Notes: generated by a model not told the origin, from the letters alone. Positions 16,394 through 24,721 are shown, counted from the first letter of the stretch. The stretch: DNA of 37,844 nt from Chitinophagaceae bacterium (GCA_947372105.1 CANBSH010000020.1:1-37844); one strand, 5' to 3'. Numbers and translations: made by a program.

Positions 16394-17161
16394 ATGGCAA
16401 TGTTTAGATCCAGTAATCCTACTTTAACGGAAAAAATTTTCGATAAAAGTTTACACGAAAATTCAACTGCATTTGGTGTAATGAGTATACGCGGCACCAT
16501 GAATAAATTTGGTTTTTTATTATTGATGGTGATGGCGTCTGCCATGTACATTTGGAATGTGTATGCCGAAGGTAATGTCTCTACTGCGACCACTTTAATG
16601 TTAGTAGGAGCTATCGGCGGTTTAGTATTAGCCATCGTGATGATGTTTAAACCCACTTGGGCAGGATACATCGCACCAGCTTATGGTATTTTAGAAGGTT
16701 TATTTATTGGAGGCATCAGTGCTTTTTTTAATGCGATGTTCCAAAAATCTTATCCCAATATTATTTTGCATGCTGTAGGTTTAACTTTAGGAGTGGCCTT
16801 GGCAATGTTTTTATTATACAATTTTAGAATTATCAATGTAACTAATCGTTTACGTTCTATTATTATGTCAGCTACTGTAGGTATTGGTTTGTTTTACTTA
16901 ATTGTATGGATTTTAGGATTGTTTGGCGTGAACATGGGTTTTGCTTTTGATAGCTCCCCTTTAAGTATTGGCATTAGCTTATTCATTGTAGGTATTGCTG
17001 CCATGAATTTGTTATTAGATTTTGATTCCATCGAACGTGCTTCCGAAATGGGGGCTCCAAAGTATATGGAATGGTATAGTGCGTTTGGATTATTAGTAAC
17101 TTTGGTTTGGTTATACCTTGAAATATTAAAACTTCTAAGCAAATTGAACTCTAAGGACTAA
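16394..17161 (+). CDS. Bax inhibitor-1/YccA-like family membrane protein
   Basis: Multi-pass inner-membrane protein of the wider BI-1 group. Known members are pH-sensitive calcium leak channels or modulators of FtsH-type proteolysis; the role here is unknown. The 255-aa product starts with a soluble stretch (MAMFRSSNPTLTEKIFDKS) and then has seven hydrophobic segments, ending in LVTLVWLYLEILKLLSKL. Conserved aspartates in NLLLDFDSIERASE near the last helices fit the family's acidic sensor region. I use ATG 16394. A TTG at 16376 in frame lies inside a perfect -7 promoter element and is unlikely to start translation. A 21-bp stem terminator follows at 17184-17229. Confidence 0.9.
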   Translation: MAMFRSSNPTLTEKIFDKSLHENSTAFGVMSIRGTMNKFGFLLLMVMASAMYIWNVYAEGNVSTATTLMLVGAIGGLVLAIVMMFKPTWAGYIAPAYGILEGLFIGGISAFFNAMFQKSYPNIILHAVGLTLGVALAMFLLYNFRIINVTNRLRSIIMSATVGIGLFYLIVWILGLFGVNMGFAFDSSPLSIGISLFIVGIAAMNLLLDFDSIERASEMGAPKYMEWYSAFGLLVTLVWLYLEILKLLSKLNSKD

Positions 17162-17183
17162 GAAGGAGGTTTGGAAATTTTTT

Positions 17184-17229
17184 AAAGGTCATGTTCCGGC
17201 CCGAGTTATCGGGGCGGAACATGACCTTT
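17184..17229. terminator. Long hairpin terminator after the Bax-inhibitor-1-like gene
   Basis: Two 21-base arms (17184-17204 and 17209-17229) pair with a single G/G mismatch around a GTTA loop, with A/T tracts on both sides. The core reads GGCCCGA/TCGGGGC. The stem is far longer than a usual terminator. Confidence 0.75.
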
Positions 17230-17254
17230 AATTTTTTATCTATCGTAAAAATGG

Positions 17255-17262
17255 TAAATTTG
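17255..17262 (+). promoter_or_regulatory. Predicted -7 promoter element of the fused E1 gene
   Basis: Perfect TAAATTTG, 16 bp before the ATG at 17279; predicted leader about 13 nt. No clear -33 element was found. Confidence 0.4.
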
Positions 17263-17278
17263 GTACACAACTCCTAGT

Positions 17279-19270
17279 ATGCATTTTAAGAGAAACAAAT
17301 TGGAGGACGCTCAATTAATTCATTTTTATCGTTCCTTGCTTTGGCCTCGAATGATAGAAGATAAAATGCTATTGTTATTACGTCAAGGAAAAATTAGTAA
17401 ATGGTTTAGTGGTATTGGTCAAGAAGCCATTTCGGTAGGAGCTACCTTGGCCATGGAATCCAATGAGTGGATCATGCCTTTACATCGCAATTTAGGTGTC
17501 TTTACATCACGCAATATGCCTTTGACAGACTTGTTTAAACAATGGCAGGGGTATGCATCAGGGTATAGCAAAGCGAGAGAGCGCAGTTTTCATTTTGGAA
17601 GTAAAGAACATTTTATTTGTGGAATGATTTCACATTTAGGTCCTCAGTTAGCGATAGCAGATGGCGTGGCTTTGGCGTATCAACAAAGAGGACAACTCAA
17701 AGCAACATTGGCTTTTACAGGAGATGGTGGAACGAGTGAAGGCGACTTTCATGAAGCTTTGAATGTAGCAGCAGTATGGGGTTTGCCAGTTATATTTATA
17801 ATTGAAAATAATGGATATGGTTTAAGTACGCCTACGCAGGAACAATATCGTTGTGAAAATTTAGTAGATCGTGCAAAAGGGTATGGCATGGAAGGTATAC
17901 GAATTGATGGCAATAATATTTTAGAAGTGTACGAAACTGTGAGAGGGGTGCGTGATTACTGTATCAATCATCAAAAACCATATTTAATTGAGTGCGATAC
18001 TTTTAGAATGAGAGGTCATGAAGAAGCAAGTGGAACTAAATATGTTCCTAAAGAATTAACGGAACAATGGTCACTTAAAGATCCTATTAAAAATTACGAA
18101 CAATTTTTAGTGAGAGAAAAAGTGTTGACCGAAATGGAAGTGGCTTCTATTCGAAATGAATGCAAGGATTTAATTGAGCAGGAATTAAAAGAGGCAATAC
18201 TTCCAGAAGAAACACATTTTTCAATAGCCACTGAAGTAGCAGATGTTTTTGCTCCAGTAAGTATGCAACATCTTACTTCTTTTGATGAATTAAATCATCC
18301 TATTGTAAATTCTAAACGTTTTATTGAAGCGATCTCTGATGCTTTAAAACAATCATTGGTTTTGCATCCTGAATTAATTATTATGGGGCAAGACATTGCA
18401 GAATATGGTGGCGCTTTTAAAGTGACAGAAGGTTTTGTAGCACAATTTGGTAAGCAAAGAATTAGAAATACACCCATTTGTGAAAGTGCCATTGTGGGAG
18501 CTGCTTTAGGTTTAAGTTTAGAAGGAGTGAAGTCTATTATGGAAATGCAATTCGCCGATTTTGCGAGTGTGGGCTTTAATCAAATCGTAAATAATTTAGC
18601 GAAGATTCATTATAGATGGGGACAAAATGCAGATGTTGTAATCCGCATGCCAACAGGCGCTGGTGTGGGTGCCGGTCCTTTTCATTCTCAATCTAATGAA
18701 GCTTGGTTCACACATGTGCCTGGATTAAAAGTGGTGTATCCATCGAATCCTATGGATGCAAAAGGATTATTAATTGCAGCCATAGAAGATCCTAATCCTG
18801 TTTTATATTTTGAACATAAAGCCTTGTACCGAAGTTTGACTGGTGAGGTTCCGGATGAATATTATTATACTCCCATAGGTAAAGCGCATTGCGTCAAACA
18901 AGGAGAGGATGCTTGTATTATTACTTATGGAATGGGCGTGTTGTGGGCGCAACATTATCAGGAAATGCACCCCGAACATGCTATTGCTATTTTAGATTTA
19001 AGAACATTGGCACCTCTGGATTATGAAAGTATTGAAGCCATGGCAAAAGCAACAGGTAAAGTATGTGTGTTGCATGAAGATAATTTGACAGGAGGAATAG
19101 GAGCCGAGTTAAGTGCTTGGATTGCCGAACACTGCTTTGAATATTTAGATGCACCCATCATGCGATGTGCCTCATTGGATACCCCCATTCCATTTAATTT
19201 GGAATTGGAAAAACAATATCTCGCTAATAGTAGGCTAGAAGAAACAATGGCGAAGTTGCTAAGCTATTAA
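17279..19270 (+). CDS. Fused alpha/beta E1 component of a 2-oxoacid dehydrogenase complex
   Basis: Thiamine-dependent E1 that decarboxylates a 2-oxoacid and loads the acyl group on a lipoylated E2. Branched-chain 2-oxoacids are the most likely substrate by similarity to fused Bacteroidota E1 proteins, but pyruvate cannot be excluded. The 663-aa product is an alpha domain (1 to about 335) joined to a beta domain (about 340-663). The ThDP motif runs from GDG (148-150) to ENN (176-178). The beta half has IIMGQDIAEYGGAFKVTEGF, the RMPTGAGVGAGPFHSQSNEA loop and a C-terminal transketolase-like domain with VLHEDNLTGGIGAELSAWI. E2 and E3 genes are not nearby. Start is ATG 17279, with a TAAATTTG element just upstream. 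Two hairpins follow the stop. Confidence 0.93.
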   Translation: MHFKRNKLEDAQLIHFYRSLLWPRMIEDKMLLLLRQGKISKWFSGIGQEAISVGATLAMESNEWIMPLHRNLGVFTSRNMPLTDLFKQWQGYASGYSKARERSFHFGSKEHFICGMISHLGPQLAIADGVALAYQQRGQLKATLAFTGDGGTSEGDFHEALNVAAVWGLPVIFIIENNGYGLSTPTQEQYRCENLVDRAKGYGMEGIRIDGNNILEVYETVRGVRDYCINHQKPYLIECDTFRMRGHEEASGTKYVPKELTEQWSLKDPIKNYEQFLVREKVLTEMEVASIRNECKDLIEQELKEAILPEETHFSIATEVADVFAPVSMQHLTSFDELNHPIVNSKRFIEAISDALKQSLVLHPELIIMGQDIAEYGGAFKVTEGFVAQFGKQRIRNTPICESAIVGAALGLSLEGVKSIMEMQFADFASVGFNQIVNNLAKIHYRWGQNADVVIRMPTGAGVGAGPFHSQSNEAWFTHVPGLKVVYPSNPMDAKGLLIAAIEDPNPVLYFEHKALYRSLTGEVPDEYYYTPIGKAHCVKQGEDACIITYGMGVLWAQHYQEMHPEHAIAILDLRTLAPLDYESIEAMAKATGKVCVLHEDNLTGGIGAELSAWIAEHCFEYLDAPIMRCASLDTPIPFNLELEKQYLANSRLEETMAKLLSY

Positions 19271-19290
19271 TTTTCTATTGAGGGTTATTG

Positions 19291-19332
19291 AATATAAAAG
19301 ACCCTTAATGAAAATTAAGGGTCTTTTATATT
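19291..19332 (+). terminator. Perfect 19-bp hairpin with GAAA tetraloop after the E1 gene
   Basis: Arms 19291-19309 and 19314-19332 are exact reverse complements around GAAA, a stable GNRA loop. The 3' arm contains TCTTTTATATTTT, so it can end transcription of the fused E1 gene. Confidence 0.75.
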
Positions 19333-19348
19333 TTACGCTAATGATTTT

Positions 19349-19390
19349 TCAAGGCCCCCCATAAACGAGGGCCTTGATTTTATTTTTTTA
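19349..19390 (+). terminator. Second terminator hairpin after the E1 gene
   Basis: TCAAGGCCC (19349-19357) pairs with GGGCCTTGA (19369-19377), followed by TTTTATTTTTTTA. This is a classic GC stem plus T tract reading on the plus strand. Confidence 0.75.
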
Positions 19391-19492
19391 ATTAGGGTTA
19401 TTCATAAGTCTTTTAAAAAAAGCTTGTTTTTTTAAATAAATCATAAGAGGGGAGTATGAATAACCCTTAATTTTTAATTAGGGTTATTCATA
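19388..19492. repeat. Direct and inverted copies of the dipeptidase gene's 3' end
   Basis: TTAATTAGGGTTATTCATA occurs at 19388-19406 and again at 19474-19492, where its reverse complement encodes the dipeptidase end M-N-N-P-N-stop. An inverted copy, GTATGAATAACCCTTAATT, lies at 19454-19472 and pairs with the second copy in a stem of about 18 bp with one bulged base. An A/T palindrome TTTAAAAAAA/TTTTTTTAAA sits between them. A degenerate AGGGTTATTGAATA is at 19281-19294. Confidence 0.7.
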
Positions 19493-20631
19493 CGATACAC
19501 GCGTAAAAAATTCCCTCCCAATACCTTTCTTATATCTTTATTAGAATATCCACGTGCGATTAATGCTTTCGTAAATGCTGGATAATCTAATACGGTCTTT
19601 AATTCCTTAGGGGCAGAGTTGATTCCGTCAAAATCAGATCCCAAACCTACATGATCCACGCCAATCAATTTTACAATATGATCAAAGTGGTTCATCAGTA
19701 ATTCTAAATCGGGTTTGATGTTTTCACTTTCGGCTGGATATTTTTCAGATACCATGGTAAAAGCATATTCACGTTGAATACCAGTGGCTAGCAAGGAATC
19801 AATTTCTGCAACATGCGCTTTGCGAAATGCAGCATCTTTTTTGGAAAAATTACTATCTACAAAACCAGAGAAAAAGTTTAAGCAAATCACACCGCCATTT
19901 TTTCCAATCGCAATAATTTGTTCGTCCTTTAAATTTCTACTCACAGGACAAATACTATAGGCATTACTGTGAGAAGCAATCACTGGTTTAGTAGTTGTTT
20001 TAATAGCATCCCAAAAAGTAGTTTCTCCTACATGTGAAACATCTACAATAATTCCCAACTCATTCATGCGATGTACAATTTGTTTTCCAAATTCGGTAAG
20101 TCCCCGTGGTCCTGTATATTTTGGATTTTTTTCATCCGCATGAGAACTTGCCCAACTAGGAGAGTTGTTCCAAGTAAGTGTCATGTATCTCACCCCTCTA
20201 TTATAAAAGGTATCTAATTTACGAATATCATCTTCGATCATATGGCCACCTTCTACTCCATATTGCGCCACCATTTTATGTTGTTTCAACGCTTTTTCAA
20301 TTTCCTTCCATGTTTTGCCTACCACAATCTTATCAGGGTTACGTTTTGCGACGGCGTCTAATGTATCCATTTCGCGCATTGCCCAAGCATAGGGGTTCAC
20401 TTTTTCACCATCACACCAAATAGAGAATAATTGGTAATCTACCCCACCTTGTTTGAAGCGAGTTAAATCGGAATGATTAATACCTCTAAGATCCTGGTCC
20501 AGACTCACTTTTTTCTCAATACAGGCGGTGATACAATCGTTGTGTGTATCCACTAAAACAGATTTAAAATGAATGGGTTGTGCCTGAGTTCCTAGGGCTA
20601 GCAATAGGAAAAAGAAGATTAAATTTTTCAT
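19474..20631 (-). CDS. Secreted M19-family membrane dipeptidase (renal dipeptidase type)
   Basis: Zinc peptidase that splits dipeptides, outside the cytoplasm here. The 385-aa product starts with a signal peptide (MKNLIFFFLLLALGTQAQ, cleavage likely after TQA or AQ). The binuclear zinc ligands of the family can be read: His30 and Asp32 in VDTHND, the Glu in GVEGGHMI, the His in DVSHVGE, the His in VIASHSNAY, and the Asp in GLGSDFDGI. The start is ATG at 20631. It is divergent from prfA. Its last codons lie inside a repeat and hairpin that straddles the stop. It could process peptides released from protein or murein breakdown and feed the POT-type transporter elsewhere in the window; this link is inference. 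Confidence 0.94.
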   Translation of the reverse strand: MKNLIFFFLLLALGTQAQPIHFKSVLVDTHNDCITACIEKKVSLDQDLRGINHSDLTRFKQGGVDYQLFSIWCDGEKVNPYAWAMREMDTLDAVAKRNPDKIVVGKTWKEIEKALKQHKMVAQYGVEGGHMIEDDIRKLDTFYNRGVRYMTLTWNNSPSWASSHADEKNPKYTGPRGLTEFGKQIVHRMNELGIIVDVSHVGETTFWDAIKTTTKPVIASHSNAYSICPVSRNLKDEQIIAIGKNGGVICLNFFSGFVDSNFSKKDAAFRKAHVAEIDSLLATGIQREYAFTMVSEKYPAESENIKPDLELLMNHFDHIVKLIGVDHVGLGSDFDGINSAPKELKTVLDYPAFTKALIARGYSNKDIRKVLGGNFLRVYRMNNPN

Positions 20632-20640
20632 AAAATCTGT

Positions 20641-20675
20641 TTTGTTTTAATTGACAACTAAAATAACTATTTTTG
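20641..20675 (+). promoter_or_regulatory. Predicted promoter of prfA
   Basis: TTTG (20641-20644), 23-bp spacer, then a perfect TATTTTTG (20668-20675). The leader before the ATG at 20693 would be about 14 nt. Both elements match the Bacteroidota -33/-7 consensus; spacing is at the upper limit. Confidence 0.5.
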
Positions 20676-20692
20676 CTCACCTAAAAAGCACT

Positions 20693-21757
20693 ATGTTAGA
20701 TAAATTAGAAGCCATACAAGCCAGATTTGAACAAGTAGGGGTGGCTTTAACCAATCCTGAGATCATCAATAAGCAATCTGAATTTCAAAAATTCAGTAAG
20801 GAATATCGTTCCTTGGAAAAAATTATGCAACCTTTTGAGAAATATAAAAAAGTGGTTGCTGATTATCAATTTGCTAAGGAAAGCCTGAATGGGGATGATC
20901 CTGAAATGCGCGAATTAGGTAAGTTAGAATTACCAGGATTAGAAGATGAAAAATTGCAATTAGAAAAAGACTTAACTAAATTATTAATACCTAAGGATCC
21001 ACAGGATGATAAAAATGCCATTATTGAATTAAGGGCAGGAACTGGGGGTGATGAAGCAAGTTTATTTGTGGGAGATTTATTAACCATGTACACCAGATAT
21101 TGTCAAAGAAAAGGATGGAAAGTGGCGATCGCAAGTGAGAGCGAAGGAACTGTAGGTGGTTATAAGGAAGTGATATTAGAAGTGACTGGAGAAGATGTAT
21201 ATGGTACTATGAAATTTGAGAGTGGTGTACATCGTGTACAACGTGTACCAAGTACCGAAACGCAAGGTCGTGTGCATACCTCTGCAGCAACGGTGGCAGT
21301 GATGCCGGAAGCGGAAGAAGTAGATTTTGTTTTAAATCCTGCTGATGTGAAAATGGAAACCTCAAGAAGTGGAGGAGCGGGAGGACAAAACGTAAATAAG
21401 GTGGAAACGAAAGTAATGTTAACGCATATTCCTACTGGTACTGTTATTATTTGTCAAACAGAACGTTCTCAATTAGGTAACCGTGAGAAAGCGATGAATA
21501 TGATGCGTACAAAATTATTTGAAGAGCAAGTGCGTAAACAAGAAGATGAAATATCAAAGCATCGTAAAACATTAGTGAGTACCGGAGATAGAAGTGCAAA
21601 AATTAGAACCTATAATTGGCCTCAAGGTCGTGTGACGGATCACAGAGTTGGGGTGACTTCTTATAACTTAGATGCTGTTGTAAATGGAGATATAGATGAA
21701 TTTATTGAAGCATTACAAGTTGCAGAGAACGCGGAAAAAATGTTAGTACAAAATTAA
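20693..21757 (+). CDS. prfA: Peptide chain release factor 1
   Basis: Recognises UAA and UAG stop codons and triggers peptide release on the ribosome. The 354-aa product (from [12 protein letters not shown]) has the RF1-type PxT codon-recognition tripeptide as PST at residues 186-188 and the catalytic GGQ at 230-232 within [15 protein letters not shown]. Length matches RF1 (about 355-360). An in-frame TTG at 20651 would add 14 residues but lies upstream of a perfect -7 element (20668-20675), so it would not be in the mRNA; ATG 20693 is preferred. It is divergent from the dipeptidase and convergent with galE; no modification-enzyme gene (prmC) is adjacent. Confidence 0.97.
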   Translation: MLDKLEAIQARFEQVGVALTNPEIINKQSEFQKFSKEYRSLEKIMQPFEKYKKVVADYQFAKESLNGDDPEMRELGKLELPGLEDEKLQLEKDLTKLLIPKDPQDDKNAIIELRAGTGGDEASLFVGDLLTMYTRYCQRKGWKVAIASESEGTVGGYKEVILEVTGEDVYGTMKFESGVHRVQRVPSTETQGRVHTSAATVAVMPEAEEVDFVLNPADVKMETSRSGGAGGQNVNKVETKVMLTHIPTGTVIICQTERSQLGNREKAMNMMRTKLFEEQVRKQEDEISKHRKTLVSTGDRSAKIRTYNWPQGRVTDHRVGVTSYNLDAVVNGDIDEFIEALQVAENAEKMLVQN

Positions 21758-21785
21758 TAGCACAAGATTTTAGACAGCTCGCTAT

Positions 21786-21824
21786 TTATTTTATTAAGTT
21801 ATTTTACTAAGTTATTTCACTAAG
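21786..21824. repeat. Three 13-bp tandem repeats covering the galE stop codon
   Basis: On the plus strand the copies are TTATTTTATTAAG, TTATTTTACTAAG and TTATTTCACTAAG (21786-21798, 21799-21811, 21812-21824). The last copy encodes the galE end L-V-K-stop on the minus strand. Because 13 is not a multiple of 3, the three TAA stops fall in all three frames downstream of galE. Confidence 0.75.
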
Positions 21825-22828
21825 CTTTGTTCCCAAGCCCAAGCGGTGCGCATCATATCCTCTAAGGAATATTTAATTTCCCAACTCAATTTTTTAACTG
21901 CGAAATCATTGTTGGCATATATCGCAACAATATCGCCTGCGCGTCTAGGTCCAATTTTATAATTTAAGGAAACTCCAGCTACTTTTTCGAATGCTTTAAT
22001 GGCTTCTAATACGGTAATACCATTACCTGTTCCTAAGTTGAATACCTCGCAACTTTTTACTTGATTATTTTTGATAGAATATTGCAATGCTAAAGTATGC
22101 GCGTGTGCGATATCGCATACATGAATATAATCACGAATACAACTTCCATCTCTCGTGTCATAATCATCGCCATATACATTCATAGTATCTAATTTGCCAA
22201 TAGCAGTTTGCGTGATAGCAGGTACTAAATTTTGAGGACGACCAATAGGAAGCTCGCCAATTGCAGTAGAAGGATGTGCGCCTACTGGATTAAAATATCT
22301 CAATAATATGGTAGAAAGAGGTTGTATAAAAGCGGTATCTCTCACAATGGTTTCGCCCATTTGTTTGGTAGCACCATAAGGAGAAGCTGCAGGTTTTAAT
22401 TCAGTTTGTTCTGTGACAGGAATGGCATCAGGATTTCCGTATACAGTGCAAGAAGATGAAAATATAAAATGCTTTGCATTATATTTCACTGCCATCTTTA
22501 ATAAATGTACTAATGAGAAAATATTATTCTCATAATACTCTAAAGGTTTTTCAACCGATTCTCCAACTGCTTTGTAGGCGGCAAAATGAATGATACCAAT
22601 AATTGAAGGGTTTTCAATAAATATATTTTCGGTCGCTTTTGCGTCCGTTAAATCCACGCAATAGTTTTTTATTTTTTTACCCGTTATTTTTTCAATACCC
22701 GATAGTGAATGTTCCGAAGCTCGGGATAAATTATCCGCAGAAACAACTTCAAATCCATTCTCTAATAAATCAACAATAGTGTGTGCTCCAATATAACCAC
22801 ATCCACCTGTTACTAAAATAGTACCCAT
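21812..22828 (-). CDS. galE: UDP-glucose 4-epimerase
   Basis: Interconverts UDP-glucose and UDP-galactose (Leloir pathway, supply of sugars for surface polysaccharides); cytoplasmic extended SDR enzyme with bound NAD. The 338-aa product has the Rossmann motif TGGCGYIGAH (residues 7-16), VDL near 58-60, HFAAYKAVGES, the catalytic Ser region FSSSCTVYG (123-131) and Y151xxxK155 in SPYGATK. RYFNPVGAHPS and RDYIHVCDIA are typical GalE segments. Start is ATG at 22828, 38 bp after the histidine kinase stop, so it may be the last gene of that transcript. Its 3' end forms part of a 13-bp tandem repeat. Confidence 0.96.
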   Translation of the reverse strand: MGTILVTGGCGYIGAHTIVDLLENGFEVVSADNLSRASEHSLSGIEKITGKKIKNYCVDLTDAKATENIFIENPSIIGIIHFAAYKAVGESVEKPLEYYENNIFSLVHLLKMAVKYNAKHFIFSSSCTVYGNPDAIPVTEQTELKPAASPYGATKQMGETIVRDTAFIQPLSTILLRYFNPVGAHPSTAIGELPIGRPQNLVPAITQTAIGKLDTMNVYGDDYDTRDGSCIRDYIHVCDIAHAHTLALQYSIKNNQVKSCEVFNLGTGNGITVLEAIKAFEKVAGVSLNYKIGPRRAGDIVAIYANNDFAVKKLSWEIKYSLEDMMRTAWAWEQSLVK

Positions 22829-22866
22829 TTAAAAAATTTATAATGCAAAGAAACGAAAAATTATCC

Positions 22867-23916
22867 TTAAGAAGGGCTATTCGCTAAAGTAAAACCAACG
22901 GTAGTACCCACATTCAGTGTGCTTCTAATATGTAATGATTCTTGATGCGCTTCTAAAATATGTTTACAAATGGCTAAGCCTAAGCCAGTGCCGCCAATAT
23001 CCCTGCTTCGGGCATCATCTGTTCTATAAAATCTTTCGGTCAATCTAGGAATTTGCTCTTCGGTAATACCAATACCATCATCACTTATTTCAACCAGTAT
23101 TTTACCTTCCTCTAATTTATATACGCTTGCAATAATTTGACCATCAATTTTTCCGTATTTGGCTGCATTGGAAAATACATTCACCAACACTTGATAAATT
23201 TTATTTTTATCCGCAAATACATTCACTGGGCTTTCACTTCCTTTTTTAAAATGAAATTGAATATTTTTTGCCTGCCATTGTATACTTAAGTTATTTACTA
23301 CATCTTGGATCACATCCTGAATCACAAATGACTTTTTTAATAAAGGGTCTTTATTAATTTCTAAATTGGTGATGGTATCCACATCGCTCACTAATTGAAC
23401 CAATCTTTGCACATTAGATTGTGCTTGATTCACAAATTTATGATGCAAGGCTGAATCTGTCACGTCGGGGTCGCTCAGTAATTCTAGATAACCTTGAATA
23501 GAAAAAATAGGGGTCTTAATTTCGTGCGATAAATTTTGTAAAAATTCTTTTCTAAATTCCTCATTGGATTGAAGTTTTTCAATTTCTTTGGCTTTTTGTT
23601 CGGCCCAAGCTTCCACATCTTCTCTTACTTCATCAATTCCCTTTTGAGGTAATACGTATTTTAAATAAGCTTCTTCACGTTTAGTCGCTTTTGTTTGTGC
23701 AATGAGTTTGTAAATCAATTTTATTTTTCGATAAATAAAATGATCTAGTATTCTATCTAGTAACAAATAGCAAATCACAAAACTGACTAGAAAATAAAAA
23801 AGTAGGTAACGCCAATCATACACTAGCAAATACACGCTGCAAGCAATGATGCTCGAAAGCAATAATGCAGTAAGAGCTGCTAATTGTTTAGGTGATAAAT
23901 TTTGCTGTTTAAACAT
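22867..23916 (-). CDS. Sensor histidine kinase, PhoR-like, without an extracytoplasmic sensor domain
   Basis: Membrane histidine kinase of a two-component system; partner of the response regulator just upstream. In the 349-aa product two membrane helices (about residues 13-32 and 35-55) are joined by only a few residues (VYDW), so there is no periplasmic sensor domain. A charged linker follows, then the HisKA box FLQNLSHEIKTPIFS with phospho-acceptor His131, then an HATPase domain with N box NVFSNAAKYG, G1 EISDDGIG and G2 GGTGLGLAICKH. No PAS or obvious full HAMP domain is seen. Input is therefore probably intramembrane or through a partner. Start is ATG 23916, 44 bp after the regulator stop. 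Confidence 0.93.
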   Translation of the reverse strand: MFKQQNLSPKQLAALTALLLSSIIACSVYLLVYDWRYLLFYFLVSFVICYLLLDRILDHFIYRKIKLIYKLIAQTKATKREEAYLKYVLPQKGIDEVREDVEAWAEQKAKEIEKLQSNEEFRKEFLQNLSHEIKTPIFSIQGYLELLSDPDVTDSALHHKFVNQAQSNVQRLVQLVSDVDTITNLEINKDPLLKKSFVIQDVIQDVVNNLSIQWQAKNIQFHFKKGSESPVNVFADKNKIYQVLVNVFSNAAKYGKIDGQIIASVYKLEEGKILVEISDDGIGITEEQIPRLTERFYRTDDARSRDIGGTGLGLAICKHILEAHQESLHIRSTLNVGTTVGFTLANSPS

Positions 23917-23960
23917 ATTGGTAGGCCATTGGAAGCCTTTACGAAGGTATCAAATTTGAC

Positions 23961-24644
23961 TTAATAATCGAATTTGTATCCTACCCCTTTCACTGTGGTA
24001 ATGCAGTCTATACCCAGCTTGGCTCTAATTTTACGCACATGCACGTCAATGGTACGATCACCTACAATGACATCATTGCCCCAAACTTGAGATAAAATTT
24101 CGTTACGTAAAAAAACGCGTCCTTGTTGCGCTGCCAATAAATATAATAATTCAAATTCCTTTTTAGCCAATATATGACTCACTCCGTTTAAAGTAGTGCT
24201 GTATTGAGAAGGGTCAATAACCAATCCATTTATATTTACAATCTTGTTATCTCCAGAAGCAGGTTGAATACGTCTAAATAAAGCAGTAATTCTGCTGATT
24301 AAAACTTTAGGACTAATAGGCTTGCTTACAAAATCATCTCCCCCTAATTCTAGCCCTTTAATATGTGAAGCTTCATCGTTCAATGCGGTTAATAGTACAA
24401 TCAAAGTTTTATCAAATTGACTATTACTTCTTAGGTATTCACACACTTCAAATCCAGTGCGTTTTGGCATCATCACATCTAATATGATACAATCTGGTTC
24501 AAACTGTTTTGCTTTTTCAATGGCTTCGCTACCATCTTTTGCAGCTATCACTTCAAATCCTGCTTTGGTTAAATGAAAACTGATAATTTCAATAATATCA
24601 GCTTCATCATCTGCAATCAATATTTTAATGGGTCTGTCTGCCAT
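23961..24644 (-). CDS. OmpR/PhoB-family response regulator
   Basis: DNA-binding response regulator. The 227-aa product has a receiver domain (5-120) with acidic pocket DDE at 12-14, phospho-acceptor Asp56 in IILDVMMP, a Thr/Ala switch near LLTALND and Lys108 in VSKPIS, then an OmpR-type winged helix (about 130-227) with RTIDVHVRKIRAKL and the terminal VKGVGYKF. Start is ATG 24644; a perfect TACTTTTG -7 element lies at 24659-24652, 7 bases before the ATG. It heads the transcript with the kinase and perhaps galE. Target genes cannot be told from this window. Confidence 0.95.
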   Translation of the reverse strand: MADRPIKILIADDEADIIEIISFHLTKAGFEVIAAKDGSEAIEKAKQFEPDCIILDVMMPKRTGFEVCEYLRSNSQFDKTLIVLLTALNDEASHIKGLELGGDDFVSKPISPKVLISRITALFRRIQPASGDNKIVNINGLVIDPSQYSTTLNGVSHILAKKEFELLYLLAAQQGRVFLRNEILSQVWGNDVIVGDRTIDVHVRKIRAKLGIDCITTVKGVGYKFDY

Positions 24645-24651
24645 AGTAGTA

Positions 24652-24659
24652 CAAAAGTA
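24652..24659 (-). promoter_or_regulatory. Predicted -7 promoter element of the two-component operon
   Basis: Perfect TACTTTTG on the minus strand, separated from the regulator ATG by 7 bases; the expected leader is only about 4 nt. Confidence 0.4.
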
Positions 24660-24721
24660 AATCTAATAAAGGGAACCTTTAGCTTACTTCATCATTATTA
24701 AATTGTTAACTAAACAGCCTG

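Noticed and set aside
19388..19492. CRISPR-like or small insertion element in the dipeptidase/E1 spacer
   Set aside because: Only two exact direct copies 86 bp apart and one inverted copy; no spacers of regular length, no cas gene, no transposase.
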